Shown: positions 1 through 10,099 of the stretch, one piece after another
How the letters are laid out: each line of letters begins with the position of its first letter
Numbering within the stretch: the first letter of the stretch is position 1
Assembly (NCBI GenBank): GCA_009760855.2
Contig: WPIO01000016.1
Location: 457,001-521,000, forward strand
DNA from: Cristatella mucedo
Lineage: Eukaryota; Bryozoa; Phylactolaemata; Cristatellidae
Reading direction: 5' to 3'
DNA: 64,000 bases
The notes under the pieces: model-generated
The model's input: the letters and a program-made list of their open reading frames with translations, nothing else
Database searches by the model: none
What the model was told of the DNA's origin: nothing
Program-made: the position numbers and the translations under genes

Positions 1-150
1 GGCTGTTGCTAGGGTTGTCAATGTGAATATTGAAGTCTCCAGCAATCAGTAACGACCTGTCACACACACATATTTTAGCGAGGAACTCTGAAAACTCCTC
101 TACAAACAAGTTTAGACAGCCAGAAGGAGGTCGGTATATCACAACATACA
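1..150 (-). mobile_element. LINE fragment, APE endonuclease
   Basis: The minus strand reads VVIYRPPSGCLNLFVEEFSE and then LLIAGDFNIHID, the YRPP and GDFN motifs of the apurinic-like endonuclease of L2/CR1-type LINEs. It continues beyond the window's left edge. Confidence 0.8.
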
Positions 151-190
151 CAAAAGAGGCTGTTAAATCAGCCAGTATTTGTTTTCTTTT
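151..190 (+). mobile_element. SINE2 3' tail fragment
   Basis: Matches the conserved tail of the SINE2 family (GGCTGTTAAATCAGCC, then AGTATTTGTTTT), as at 29440-29470. The tRNA-like head is missing. Confidence 0.65.
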
Positions 191-1499
191 TTTCAGGCCC
201 CTCCCCATTGAACTGGAGCCGGAATGTAGGACCTGCCGGAATGTAGCACCTAGTAAAGTGCTCAAGGTTGCCTAACGCGCCGTACGAGAGAATGCCCATA
301 CGCAAGAACGGCAATGAAGACTAGGAGCTCTGAAAATACTCCCCTCGCAGGGCAGGCCCAACAGTACCACTGGGTAAGAAAAACGCCACCAAGTTGGAAG
401 CATTAAAGGATCGCTTCGGTGACAATTTGTGCTCTAAGTCTACAAGCATCGCTTGAGAAGTATGTAAGTACTCAGTAGCACCGTCAGACAATGACTAGAT
501 GAAGCTGGTCTGCATTCTCGAGTCTCTAAGAGAAAACCACATCTGTCAGCAAAGAATTCGGCGAGCCGTTTATAAAGTAAACGCCCCGGCTCCATCCGAC
601 TGGGCTGCTGAAGATCGGGGGGGGGGGGGGAGAGTTGGGGAGGGAGTTGGATGAAGCGATGAAAGCAAATTCACGGATTTTTTCGAACTGCAAATGAACC
701 GACAACCGAGATCAATAAAAACGCTGCCTGCGCTCACTTGCTTACAGCAGCAAAAAGCCGATCGTCGACGAGAGCACGATAGTGCTGGCAGCAGGGAAGC
801 ACGCGAATAAGCTCAAATGACCATCCGCAGCCTTGCCCCGACACTGCAAACTGCAGACGTCAAGGTAATACGGCAAAGTGAAGGTCTCCAGCAGCGGCGG
901 CGATGGCAGCAGCGGCAGCAGCAGCTGAAGGTGCAAAAGGTGGGCATCGCCAAAAGGACCCAGAGTCTGCACTGACCTTGACACAGCCACAGTATCAGAG
1001 CCACTGCTGTCATTGTGGTGCCAAACTTCCCCAAAGACTGCATCCCATCGAGGCTGCTGAAATAGCCTCTCCGCCACAGCATCAGGGCAATCAAGGGTGA
1101 CGTCATGGTGCATACCCGCCACGAGAGGCTGAGCTGCAAGGAAAGCAGCAGCGAGTGCAAGCGTTGCTCCTCCTCCTCTCGAACTATTCACGCTGCTTCC
1201 GGTTTGTTAGAAGCCCGCAAAGTCAAGGAAGCCGGACACGACTACTCAGCCATCCACGAGACTGCGCAGGTTGGGCCCGCGCCTTTTCGGGGAGGAAGGG
1301 AGGGAGGCTTTCGAACGCTGGGTTAATTGGTAGACTAGTCGCTTGGTGTGCCGGGTAGCTCTTCCTAACACTGTCTCGGGCGGCGCAAAACATTTTGCGC
1401 TCTGCCGCTGCTGTGGCTGTACATTCGTTGGAGTAATAGGAGTGTTTTCTACGACACTGGGCATTTTTAAGTAATGCAAAGCGTGGGAAAATATATTAA
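191..1499. other. Spacer without a recognisable gene
   Basis: Contains a poly-G run at about 618-631 and a GCA/GGC-rich stretch at about 890-935. A 149-codon open frame on the minus strand (742-1191) has a hydrophobic start and end but no ATG at its head and no recognisable family, so it is not called. Confidence 0.4.
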
Positions 1500-1845
1500 T
1501 TGACAGCACAAAAACAAACACGTGCGCCACGATTCTTTATGACCTCCATTAACTGGCCAGGCACGAAGGCCACAAGCTTCTGCACCCTCTGTTCTGTGCT
1601 GAGGCACATTCCTTTGAATCTGAGTTTTACTGTAAAGGTCGACTACACTGGTGCCGGCCGGACACCCAGCCACGTCGATCACCTGTCAGTATTGCTCCAT
1701 AGTCGCTCTATGGGGTTCAAATCGGGCTAGTCAAACGAGGTTTCTTCAAAAAAGTACTCTATTCAAGTTATTGTGTCGGTCAAGCAAGTTGCATTTCAAA
1801 GCTAAACACCCTGCTCGTGGGTAGTTACATTTGATTTTGCAGCCA
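1500..1845 (-). mobile_element. Tc1/mariner transposase C-terminal remnant
   Basis: The minus strand, with frameshifts, reads ARFEPHRATMEQY and then VQKLVAFVPGQLMEVIKNRG, the end of a DD34E Tc1-type transposase. The flank 1712-1840 matches 53820-53970, so both are copies of one family. Confidence 0.6.
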
Positions 1846-2267
1846 GACAACGACCCTGCGCCAACTGCCAGGCCATTGAAGTACAGGGGGGGGGGAGGAG
1901 AGGGGAGGGGGGAGCTGCACAGCTTACAGCAGCTGCGTACCACCAATGGGGTGCCGCTGAGAGAAAAACGACTTGTTGATCGGTTCGGTAAACTGGCACT
2001 ACACAGCTATGGCAATTTGATAAAAAAGAAAAGCCACAGTCGTGTTTTGTGACATCCGGTTTGAGGCGCATAGAAGATGAGCCTGAACGCACTGTATAGC
2101 CGGTACATGCTGGTGTGAAGGGCGTGCTGCTCGCATGGGAGAGCGCCAGCACTCGCTGCCTTAGCGATCCACTTGCAGGTGTCCTACATTGACATTCGTC
2201 CACGCTGGCGTTCACCGATGCCAGCGTGCATAGGCCAGGTCATGGGTAGACTAGCCTACACAGCGCC

Positions 2268-2420
2268 TGATCATGCAGGCACGGTGGTGAAATGCTAGCC
2301 ACTCACGACCCGGTTCGAGTCCTGCAGAGGGGGATCCTTTACTGTCCGCTGCAAGCGGTGGCGGTAACCGCTGAGGCTCTTCTGAAGCGGCATATTGATG
2401 CGGCTGTTTAATAAATGCGG
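2268..2420 (+). mobile_element. SINE2 copy
   Basis: tRNA-like B box GGTTCGAGTCC at 2312-2322 within GACCCGGTTCGAGTCCTGCA. It is followed by the family body (TGCAAGCGGTGGCGGTAACC, GAGGCTCTTCTG) and the tail GCGGCTGTTTAATAA. Confidence 0.75.
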
Positions 2421-2649
2421 TCCTCAGCCAGTCCCTGTTATGGGTAAAGGCTGCAAGAAATGAAGAAATGCACGTGCAGCCAGAATGTATGCAGCCCTTT
2501 CTTTTTTTTCTATGAATGCTGCTCGCTGATCTGCAGGCATTCATGGGAAACTGCTGATACAGCTCTATTTTTTTCTAACGCAGGTGGATGCACTCTCAAA
2601 CGCTGCACGCACCAAATATTTTGCAGAGACGGGTTTCTTGCATCCCTAA

Positions 2650-2840
2650 CGACCACTTGACGATGACCACTGACTGACTGACACCGATGGCCACTTGATG
2701 CTGACCCTGATGGCCACTCGACGATGACTGCTGAACCCGATGACCACTTGACGATGACTGCTGAGCCCGACGTCCACTTGACGCTGACCCCGATGGCCAA
2801 TTGACAATGACCGCTGACCCCGATGGCCACTAGACAATGA
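2650..2840 (+). repeat. 30-bp minisatellite
   Basis: About six degenerate copies of a 30-base unit of the form GATGGCCACTTGACGATGAC followed by CGCTGACCCC. Confidence 0.8.
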
Positions 2841-2984
2841 GTGGTTGTGGCCAATTTTGCAAACGACCCCCAAAACTGACTAAACACCTAGGATCTTCCC
2901 TTTGCAGCCTCTGCAAAAAAACTGGTCCCTTTGCAACCTCTGAAAAAACTGGGTATCCGGTTTCAAAATGTCCTTTTACTAGAA

Positions 2985-3278
2985 AATCACGGAAGCTTCA
3001 CAATCCTACTTTCAGCTACGCATAACACTGCAACAATTCGGGCTTGCTTGAATAAGGATACCACAGTTAAAGCTGGTCCATGCACTCGTTACATTCCTCT
3101 AGACTTCTGTAACTCACTACGAGCAGGTCTCCGTGCATCGTCGATCAGATGCTTAGCGTTGATGCCGAAAGTGGCAGCTATGCTTGCTTGCTTGCTGTGA
3201 GTACCGCAGCTGCCACTGTACACCGGCTTGTCTGTCGTGAGCCTGGCAGTGGCCACGTCATACCACTTCTCGCCCTCA
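2985..3278 (+). mobile_element. LINE A fragment, left part of an interrupted copy
   Basis: Contains the RT C-terminal region (FCNS, RLVCREPGS-like) up to CACTTCTCGCC. The same copy resumes at 3688 after an inserted LINE B. Confidence 0.75.
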
Positions 3279-3687
3279 GGTCCTGTGTGGACAATAAATT
3301 AGCTGTCCCATTCCTCCGCTTAAAGACAGTTGGCGACAGAAGCTTTAGCTCTGCAGGTCCTAGACTGTGGAACTCGCTTCCACAATTCTTACGCAACGAC
3401 ATCTACTCTCCAACTGCCGACTATGGCACATCTTTTTCAGCGGTCCTGAACTGCTACTTCTATGCTACTCACTACCTCAACTGCTCTCCTAACTCTGCTA
3501 TGCTTCCCACTTTCTCTTTGTTGCGTGAGACGAAGTCTGTTGGCTACCGAATGCGTACCGAAAGCCGCTTAGGCTGTGAGTGCGCTATACAAAACTCTCC
3601 TGCGTAACGCCCACATGGTCTTTATGACTTTGTGGAGTTACTGACGGAGATACATTAGATTACATTACATTACATTACATTACATTA
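3279..3687 (+). mobile_element. 5'-truncated LINE B nested in LINE A
   Basis: Encodes FLRLKTVGDRSFSSAGPRLW, then NSLPQFLRND, followed by the LINE B 3' UTR and a terminal (ACATT)n run at about 3652-3687. It splits a LINE A copy. Confidence 0.85.
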
Positions 3688-4236
3688 CTGGCTACCAGTC
3701 AAACAAAAAACGGATCGACTTCAAGGTTTTGTCGCTCACTTTTAGGACCCTTCATTCTTTGGCTTCAGCCTACCTATCAGATCTAATCCCCCACCAGGCC
3801 AAGCATCGTATCACCAGCTTTTCGGAAACTAACTGTTTACCTATACCTCGTAACAACCTCAAATCCTTTGGAGACCGCGCACTTAGTTCGTATGCTCCCA
3901 AAGCCTGGAACTCACTTCCGACTTGCATCGCGACATCCCCCTGAGTTGACCACGTTTAAAAAGAAAATTAAAAAACCTATTTATGACAGCATTTAGTGGG
4001 TCCCTGTGATTTGTTCTTTGTGTGCATATGCGTGCTGACACTTGTGCATGTTGCCACTAACCACACTTGCATGCTGACCCTGTGCATGTCACCCCTAACC
4101 ATGTTATGTATGCTGTTTATCAAGCATGATACCACTACCATTCGATCGTGCTTCCATTACAGCAAATTTAAAGTGCCTAGAAAGAGATTGAGTTCTCTGA
4201 GGGTACTTTATTAAGTGTATTATTATTATTATTATT
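3688..4236 (+). mobile_element. LINE A 3' part and 3' UTR
   Basis: Resumes at GGCTACCAGTC and encodes KTDFKVLSLTFRTLHSLASA and APKAWNSLPT. It then has the LINE A 3' UTR (GCATTTAGTGGGTCCCTGTG, repeats of TGCATGCTGAC) and a terminal (ATT)n. Confidence 0.9.
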
Positions 4237-4254
4237 CTCCCCGACCACGCACTA

Positions 4255-4520
4255 GCTCCCCATCCCCTGCTACTGCTGCTGCTACTGACTGTGGCACATC
4301 CTCTCCAGAGGTCCTGAGCTGCTACTTCCAATGCTGCTCGCTACCTCGACTGCTCTCACGACTCAGCTACGCTTCTCACTTTCTCTTTGTTGCGTGAGAT
4401 GACGTCTGTTGGCTGCTGCACGCATACCGAAAGTCACTCAGGCTTTGAGTGGGCTATAGAAAATTCTCCTGGGTAACACTCACTCAGTCCTTGTGTGAAT
4501 TTGTGGAGTTACTGATGGAG
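4255..4520 (+). mobile_element. LINE B 3' end
   Basis: Matches the LINE B 3' UTR: GTCCTGAGCTGCTACTTCCA, TTGCGTGAGATGACGTCTGT, GAGTTACTGATGGAG. Confidence 0.8.
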
Positions 4521-4540
4521 GAGCTCTCCACTACATGAAG

Positions 4541-5020
4541 TGAATCGATTTCAAGGTTGAAGGCCACTCAAGCTTTAGGTTTTTCAGCTTTAGCCTTTTT
4601 CCTTCTTCTGCTTCTCTGGCTTAGCTATCTGACACACTTGCCAATCACAGGCTCCTCATCATACCACCTGACTTCATCTGACTCGGGTCGTTTGATTTCA
4701 TTGTGCCTCAAAAGAACCTCTTGTCCTTTGAAGACCATTCATACAGTTTTCATGCTCAGGAGTATAGCCTAGAACACACTACCAACTGGCAACAACACGT
4801 CATCTTCTCACTTGACGATATTTAAAAAGTAGTTCATCCTACCTGCTCCTCAGAGTCTTTGCTCCATCCGGGTGAAGTGTCCTTGGTATGCTAGTGTTTG
4901 CTATAATTGTGCGTGCCATAACTAAGAAACTGACATGCCTTATTTGCAGCAGATGTTACGTGCCTAGAAATATATTTAGTTCCCTTCGGATGCATCGTAA
5001 ATTTATTATTATTATATCCT
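4541..5020 (+). mobile_element. Divergent LINE A 3' end
   Basis: Starts at a degenerate ATCGATTTCAAGGTT and ends with GTGCCTAGAAATATATTTAG and (ATT)n, the LINE A end. Much more diverged than its neighbours. Confidence 0.55.
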
Positions 5021-5299
5021 CTTTTCTGGCTTTACTGAAAGGGCTGGAGCTGATGGCACATAAAGGTTATGGCCCACCGTCCTTTCAAGATTCCTGGCTA
5101 TTGCTCTGCTCTCATGGCAGACTTACACATTCGCCGCTGGCTAGAAGAGTATACTTACACATTTCAAAAGATTTTCGCTCGTCGATTCCATCGTTCCAGG
5201 GACATAGTCAACGGTCTAAAAAGCCAGCAGCAAAGTTAGCACCTGCGTGCGCGCACGCTCACACAAGCACACACATACGCCCACGCACGCGCACACACA

Positions 5300-5336
<37 letters not shown>

Positions 5337-5665
5337 GCACACACACGTGCACTCAGCAGCTGCAGCCGAAACTGGCTGAGAAGCGCCACTTGTGCTGTGC
5401 AATCGGAGCGCAGCTCGCCCAGCCAAGACAATGGCCAGCACAATAAATAGATGTAAATTTCAGTCACACGAAAAAAGTTATGGACACCAAGAAGTTATGG
5501 CGTCAAAAGGCGCGTATCGGCACAACTTGGCAAACATGTGATCGTCTCTGGCGCCGAAAAGAAACGGAAGCTGCCGTGCATTTGTGGCGACCCACTCTTA
5601 CAACCGGCTGAACCGTGCCGCGTACGGCGCGAGGAAGAAAACGAAAACCACTTCCGACTTTGTGA
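5021..5665. repeat. Spacer with a (CA)n microsatellite
   Basis: A (CA)n/(CACG)n tract lies at about 5262-5345. No coding similarity was seen in the rest. Confidence 0.6.
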
Positions 5666-5669
5666 ACCA

Positions 5670-6497
5670 TGCTTACAGGAAACACGACGCAGACATAGGT
5701 CTCGACTTCTGTAGCTCACTGCTTGCTGGTCTACCGGCCTGTGCAATCAGGCGCTTACAGGTTGTGAAAAACTCTGCAGCTAGGCTTGTCTGTCGTGAGC
5801 GTTGCAGTTGCCACATCACAACACTTCTCGCCGACCAGCACTGGCTCCCAGTCAAGCAACACATCGACTTCAAGCTTCTGCCACTCACACTTTTAGGTGT
5901 CTACAGTCTGTGGCTCGAGCCTGCCTATGAGACCTAATGCCCCAGCAGGCTAAGTAAGCACTGTACCACTGGCTCTTCGGAATCTAACCGTTTACCTACA
6001 CCTTGTATGAACCTCAAATCCTTTTGAGGCCATGCCTTTAGTTCGCATGCTCCCAAAGCCTGGAACTCACTTCCAACTTGCGTCATGACATCCCCTGACT
6101 TGACCACATTTAAACAGAAATTAGAAACGCATCTACATATCACAGCATTTAGTGGGCCCGTGTGATTCATCCTTCATGTGCTTATGCCTGCTGTGCATGC
6201 TGCCACTAACCATATTTGCATGCTGACCCTATGCATGTCACCCCTTTTCACGCTATAATAATAATAATAAAAATGCACTTGATAAAGCGCCCTCACAGAA
6301 CTCAATCTCTTTCTAGGCGCTTTACACTTGCTGCAAAGGGAAATGCAATTGAATGGTGAGTAATAACATGCTACGCTTTTTGTCATAGAGCATGCTACCA
6401 TTAACCATTCAATCGCGCTTCTTTTGCAGCAAATTTAAAGTGCATAGCAATAGATTGAGTTCTCCGAGGGCGCTATATCAAATGTATTATTACTATC
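5670..6497 (+). mobile_element. LINE A copy split by an inverted LINE A tail
   Basis: Encodes LDFCSSLLAGLPACAIRRLQ, then RLVCRERCSCHITTLLADQ with stops and frameshifts, followed by the 3' UTR. The UTR breaks at about 6257 and resumes at about 6366 (CATGCTACGCTTTTTGTC), ending in (ATT)n. Confidence 0.85.
6258..6365 (-). mobile_element. Solo LINE A 3' tail, inverted, nested
   Basis: Begins with (AAT)n, then GCACTTGATAAAGCGCCCTC and ends GAATGGTGAGTAATA, the reverse complement of the last 110 bases of LINE A. It interrupts a + copy. Flanking CACGCTA and CATGCTA look like an imperfect target-site duplication. Confidence 0.8.
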
Positions 6498-6499
6498 AT

Positions 6500-7920
6500 T
6501 CTTATGAAAAATACCGGGGCACCCAGGGCGATAGTTACGGTCGCACCAGCTATGCCCAGCAACGGCCGCCGAGCGTTGAGGCACAGGCGTCGACATCGCC
6601 GAACGGCGAGCTACCGGCAAGTGCGACCTACTCGGTTCGAGTCCGCTCTGAACTTCCTGTACAATCGCGGCCCGACGAAACACCTGAAGACGACGGACAT
6701 TCGAGCAGCCGTGGATGACCGTGAACTTGAAGACCGGAAAAGCCAGCGGGGTCGCGCTTCCGGGACGACCCCTGTCCACCGTGCGACCGACGCGATACCT
6801 GCCTGGGATCCTTGTGAGATTAAATGCGAAGGAAACTGGAAAGCGATGAAAGAAAAAAGTGCGGAAAAAATGTAATAGCGCTGCGGCTGTCGCTCCGCAG
6901 TCGCGCGCTGAGGCGCGAACGTCGCGCCGACTGTGCCGTCGACCGACGCTCGCGGAGTCAACCCGCGGCGGCGGCGGCGGCGGCGGCGGCGGCAGCGGTG
7001 GATCTCTACCCGTGCATCCGGCCGGCTAACGCGAGCCGTCTCGTGCTATGCGTTCCACTCGTGAATGTGAAACAGAGAGGAAGAATAAATTAGTATCGGT
7101 GGGAAATAATCCCGGCAGCTTTCCTATGCCGAACAGAGGGCCGCGTGACAGGCGCTGCGGCGTTGACGTCCTCAGGCCGTGAAGGCTTACACGCTGCTCC
7201 TCCCCCCCATTGCAGACGTAACCGCAGGGGTCAGCCAGTAAACGCCTGCACCCTGGGGCGCCGCTGCAGCCGCCGCCGCTGCTGCTGCCCTCGGGCCAGC
7301 TGCAGCCGGCCCCATTGTAACACAGCGTCGTCGCTCTATCCGTAGTTGGCGGCAGTCCGTCAGTCCGCATATGCAGTTTTGACATTCTTTCTGGCGGCAG
7401 CTACGCGATACCGCGCAGAAACACCGAAGCGTGCTCTCAAAGACGTTCATTCACGCGGACGCCGCAGCGAGCCAGTACGCGCGACGCAGTCCCGCCCCCG
7501 GCGTCCTCGACTTTCCTCCTCGGGCCTTTGCCACCCGTTACTTATATATCACTGTCATAAATCGCAACAGTCCATAAGCCAACGGCAGTGCCATAATCTC
7601 AAAATAGCCGCAGCGTAGAGGCAATCCTTTCTTCTCGTGCTATCTCGTCGGCGTATCTGCGTATAATGGTGCAGCAGCTACGAGGGCCGCGCTAGCTAGC
7701 TAGCTACAGGGTTCATTGGTCGACGGTATTCGTCGTGCGTCGGCTGAGACTAGCGCCACTACGAGTCGAGCGCGGCGCTTGCGGTCTAGTTCTTACCGGA
7801 AATGGCTGGCGCACAGCGAGCGTTCGTAGCTGTGAGTCTTCTTCGGAAGAATAGGGCGAGAACCTTCTCGGCCGGCGGCGGTGCTGCTTCTTCTTCTAGG
7901 CGCACCGCCGGAACCCGTTT
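6500..7920. other. GC-rich spacer with a (CGG)n tract
   Basis: Holds a (GGC)n run at about 6965-6997 and many CpGs. Several open frames are long only because stops are rare in GC-rich sequence; none resembles a known protein. It could be a CpG-island promoter of an unseen gene. 7669-7830 matches 31322-31470 (see findings). Confidence 0.4.
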
Positions 7921-7922
7921 CC

Positions 7923-8073
<151 letters not shown>

Positions 8074-8162
8074 GGCCATTTCTTTTCTCTTTTCTTAAAA
8101 GCAATGATATTTTTATGGGACTGGCCCAAGATCATTCGAGGTACGTCTGAAATACCGGGTAC

Positions 8163-8517
8163 CTCAAAGCTTCGTCTGGTTCTTTTCACGGTTTATACTC
8201 TCCCTCTTACCGATGCGATTGCCAAGCACAATCTAGGCTTTCACTTCTATGCGAATGACACTCAGTTGTACTTTTGCTTTGATCCCCCCCAGCCTTCGAG
8301 CACCTCGAATTCTATCAACTCACTTGCTGCATGTATTGATGACATCCGCACATGGATGGCAGCAAATTTTCTAAAACTAAACGATGGTAAAACTAACTTA
8401 TTAGTAATGGGAAAACCGAGTATGATTCAGAAATTGGAAAGGCTAACGCTCAAAAGGCTGGCTTTGCCAGCATACCTCCTGTTGAATCAGCTCGAAATTT
8501 ATGTGTCGTGTTCAAAA
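8163..8517 (+). mobile_element. LINE A reverse transcriptase fragment
   Basis: Encodes DAIAKHNLGFHFYANDTQLY and then TWMAANFLKLNDGKTNLLVM. The catalytic YADD box is mutated to YAND, so the copy is inactive. Confidence 0.88.
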
Positions 8518-8518
8518 G

Positions 8519-8632
8519 TAATAATAATAATAATAACGCACTTGATAAAAGCGCCATCAGATAACTCAATCTCTTTCTAGGCGCTTTACATTTGCTGCAA
8601 AGAGAAATGCAATTGAATGGTGAGTAATGACT
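8519..8632 (-). mobile_element. Solo LINE A 3' tail, inverted, nested
   Basis: Starts with (AAT)n, then GCACTTGATAAAAGCGCCAT, ending GAATGGTGAGTAATGA. It has nearly the same endpoints as the tail at 6258-6365 and splits the LINE A copy in which it lies. Confidence 0.85.
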
Positions 8633-9440
8633 TTTCGTTAGACTACCAAATCAGCTCCACAATCAAGTCAGCCCACTTTCAGCTACATGATATTGCTCAA
8701 ATTCGGGCTTGTTTAGTCAGGGATACCGCATCTAAGTTGCTTCATGCGTTTGTGACATCCTGTCTAGACTTCTGTAACTCACTGCTTGCTTGTCAACCGG
8801 CCTGTGTAATCAGGGTGCAAAACTCAGCAGCTAGGCTTGTCTGTTTTTGGGCGTCGCAGTTGCCACTTCACACTACGTCTCGCCGACCTGCACTAGCTAT
8901 CAGTCAAGCAACGAATCTACTTCAAGGTTTTGCGGCCCACTTTTAGGTCCCTTCATTCTTTGGCTCAAGCCCACCTATCAGACCTATTCCACCACTACGC
9001 CAAGCATCGTACCACCCGCTTTTCGGAAACTAATTGTTTACCTATACCTCGTACAAACCTCAAGCCCTTTGGAAACACAGCATTTAGTTCCTATACTCCC
9101 ACAGCCAGGAACGTACTCCCGACTTGTATCACGACATCCCATGACTTGACTACATTTAAAAAGAACTAACAAGCGAATCTATTTGTGACAGCATTTAGTG
9201 GGTCGCTGCAATTTGACTTGTATGTGCTTACGCGTGCTGACACTGTGCATGCTGCCACTAACCACATTTGCATGCTGACCCTATGCATGTTACCCCTAAC
9301 CATGATATTCATGCTGTTTATCCAACACGATACAACTAACCATTTGATCGTGTTTCTTTTGCAGCAAATGCAAAGCGCCTAGAAAGAGATTGAGTACCCA
9401 CTAGGCGCTTTATCAAGTGTATTACTATTATTATTATTAC
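8633..9440 (+). mobile_element. LINE A 3' half, continuing the RT fragment
   Basis: Encodes LDYQISSTIKSAHFQLHDIA, LDFCNSLLACQPA and, after frameshifts, FRSLHSLAQAHLSDLFHHYA. It then has the 3' UTR and (ATT)n. Confidence 0.9.
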
Positions 9441-9573
9441 AACGAGCCCTGCCGAGCGGTGCGCGACCGGTGAGCTGTTTCGCGGTCTATATCCAGAAAG
9501 AGCCGCCGCCGGACGGAGCCGCCGCCGCCGGGCGGTCAAAGAGGCGTTCCCCTGCGGTGCCGCTCTGGCAGTC

Positions 9574-9757
9574 AATACGGCGTCGCTTGTTCATACAGCT
9601 GTGTAAGTCTGAAATGGGCACAGTGCTCATAGCTGGCTGTTCAACATAGTCGCTTGGCTGTTCAACATGGTCGCAAGCGATCATGTTGAACAGCGTGCTA
9701 TGAGCACTGCACCACTGACAGACTCACGCGGCTGTATGAGCAAACGACGCCGTATTA
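9574..9757. mobile_element. Foldback element
   Basis: Two inverted arms of about 90 bases meet near 9672. The outer ends are AATACGGCGTCG and its complement; the inner arm GCTGTTCAACATGGTCGC pairs 17 of 18 with its partner. There is no coding capacity, which is like a foldback MITE. Confidence 0.65.
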
Positions 9758-9767
9758 GTTCACCACT

Positions 9768-9872
9768 AACCATTCGATCGCGTTTTCTTTGCAGCAAGTG
9801 TAAAAAGCGCCTGGAAAGAGATTAAACTCTCTGAGGGCGCTTTATCAAGTGTGTTATTATAATTATTATTTT
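9768..9872 (+). mobile_element. Solo LINE A 3' tail
   Basis: CATTCGATCGCGTTTTCTTT, GCCTGGAAAGAGATTAAACT, GAGGGCGCTTTATCAAGTGT, then a T/A-rich end. Confidence 0.8.
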
Positions 9873-10020
9873 TATAGCTACTAAATTGAGTTATTGGGTT
9901 TCGAGTTTTGGTCCAAGGAATAAGGGTGTAGTATTTAGGTATTAGGAAGAGACTCTAAATGGAAAAGATAACTAAACACGTGTTTATTTAACGTAAAAAT
10001 AAACACGTGCACGCGACCAC

Positions 10021-10098
10021 ATCGAACAACCTGCTACGAGCACTGCACCCATAACAGACTTACGTGGCACGTGTGAACAAACGACGTCGTATTAGCTG
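10021..10098 (+). repeat. Third arm copy of the foldback repeat
   Basis: Similar to the right arm at 9690-9757 (GAGCACTGCACC, AACAAACGACGTCGTATTAG). It is a half element without an inverted partner. Confidence 0.5.
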
Positions 10099-10099
10099 A

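Noticed and set aside
742-1191. 149-codon minus frame with signal-peptide-like start and hydrophobic end
   Set aside because: It begins at GTG right after an in-frame stop, has no matching poly(A) signal on its strand and no homologue I recognise.
6504-6875. 123-codon + frame
   Set aside because: Basic, low-complexity composition in GC-rich sequence; no recognisable domain or splice support.
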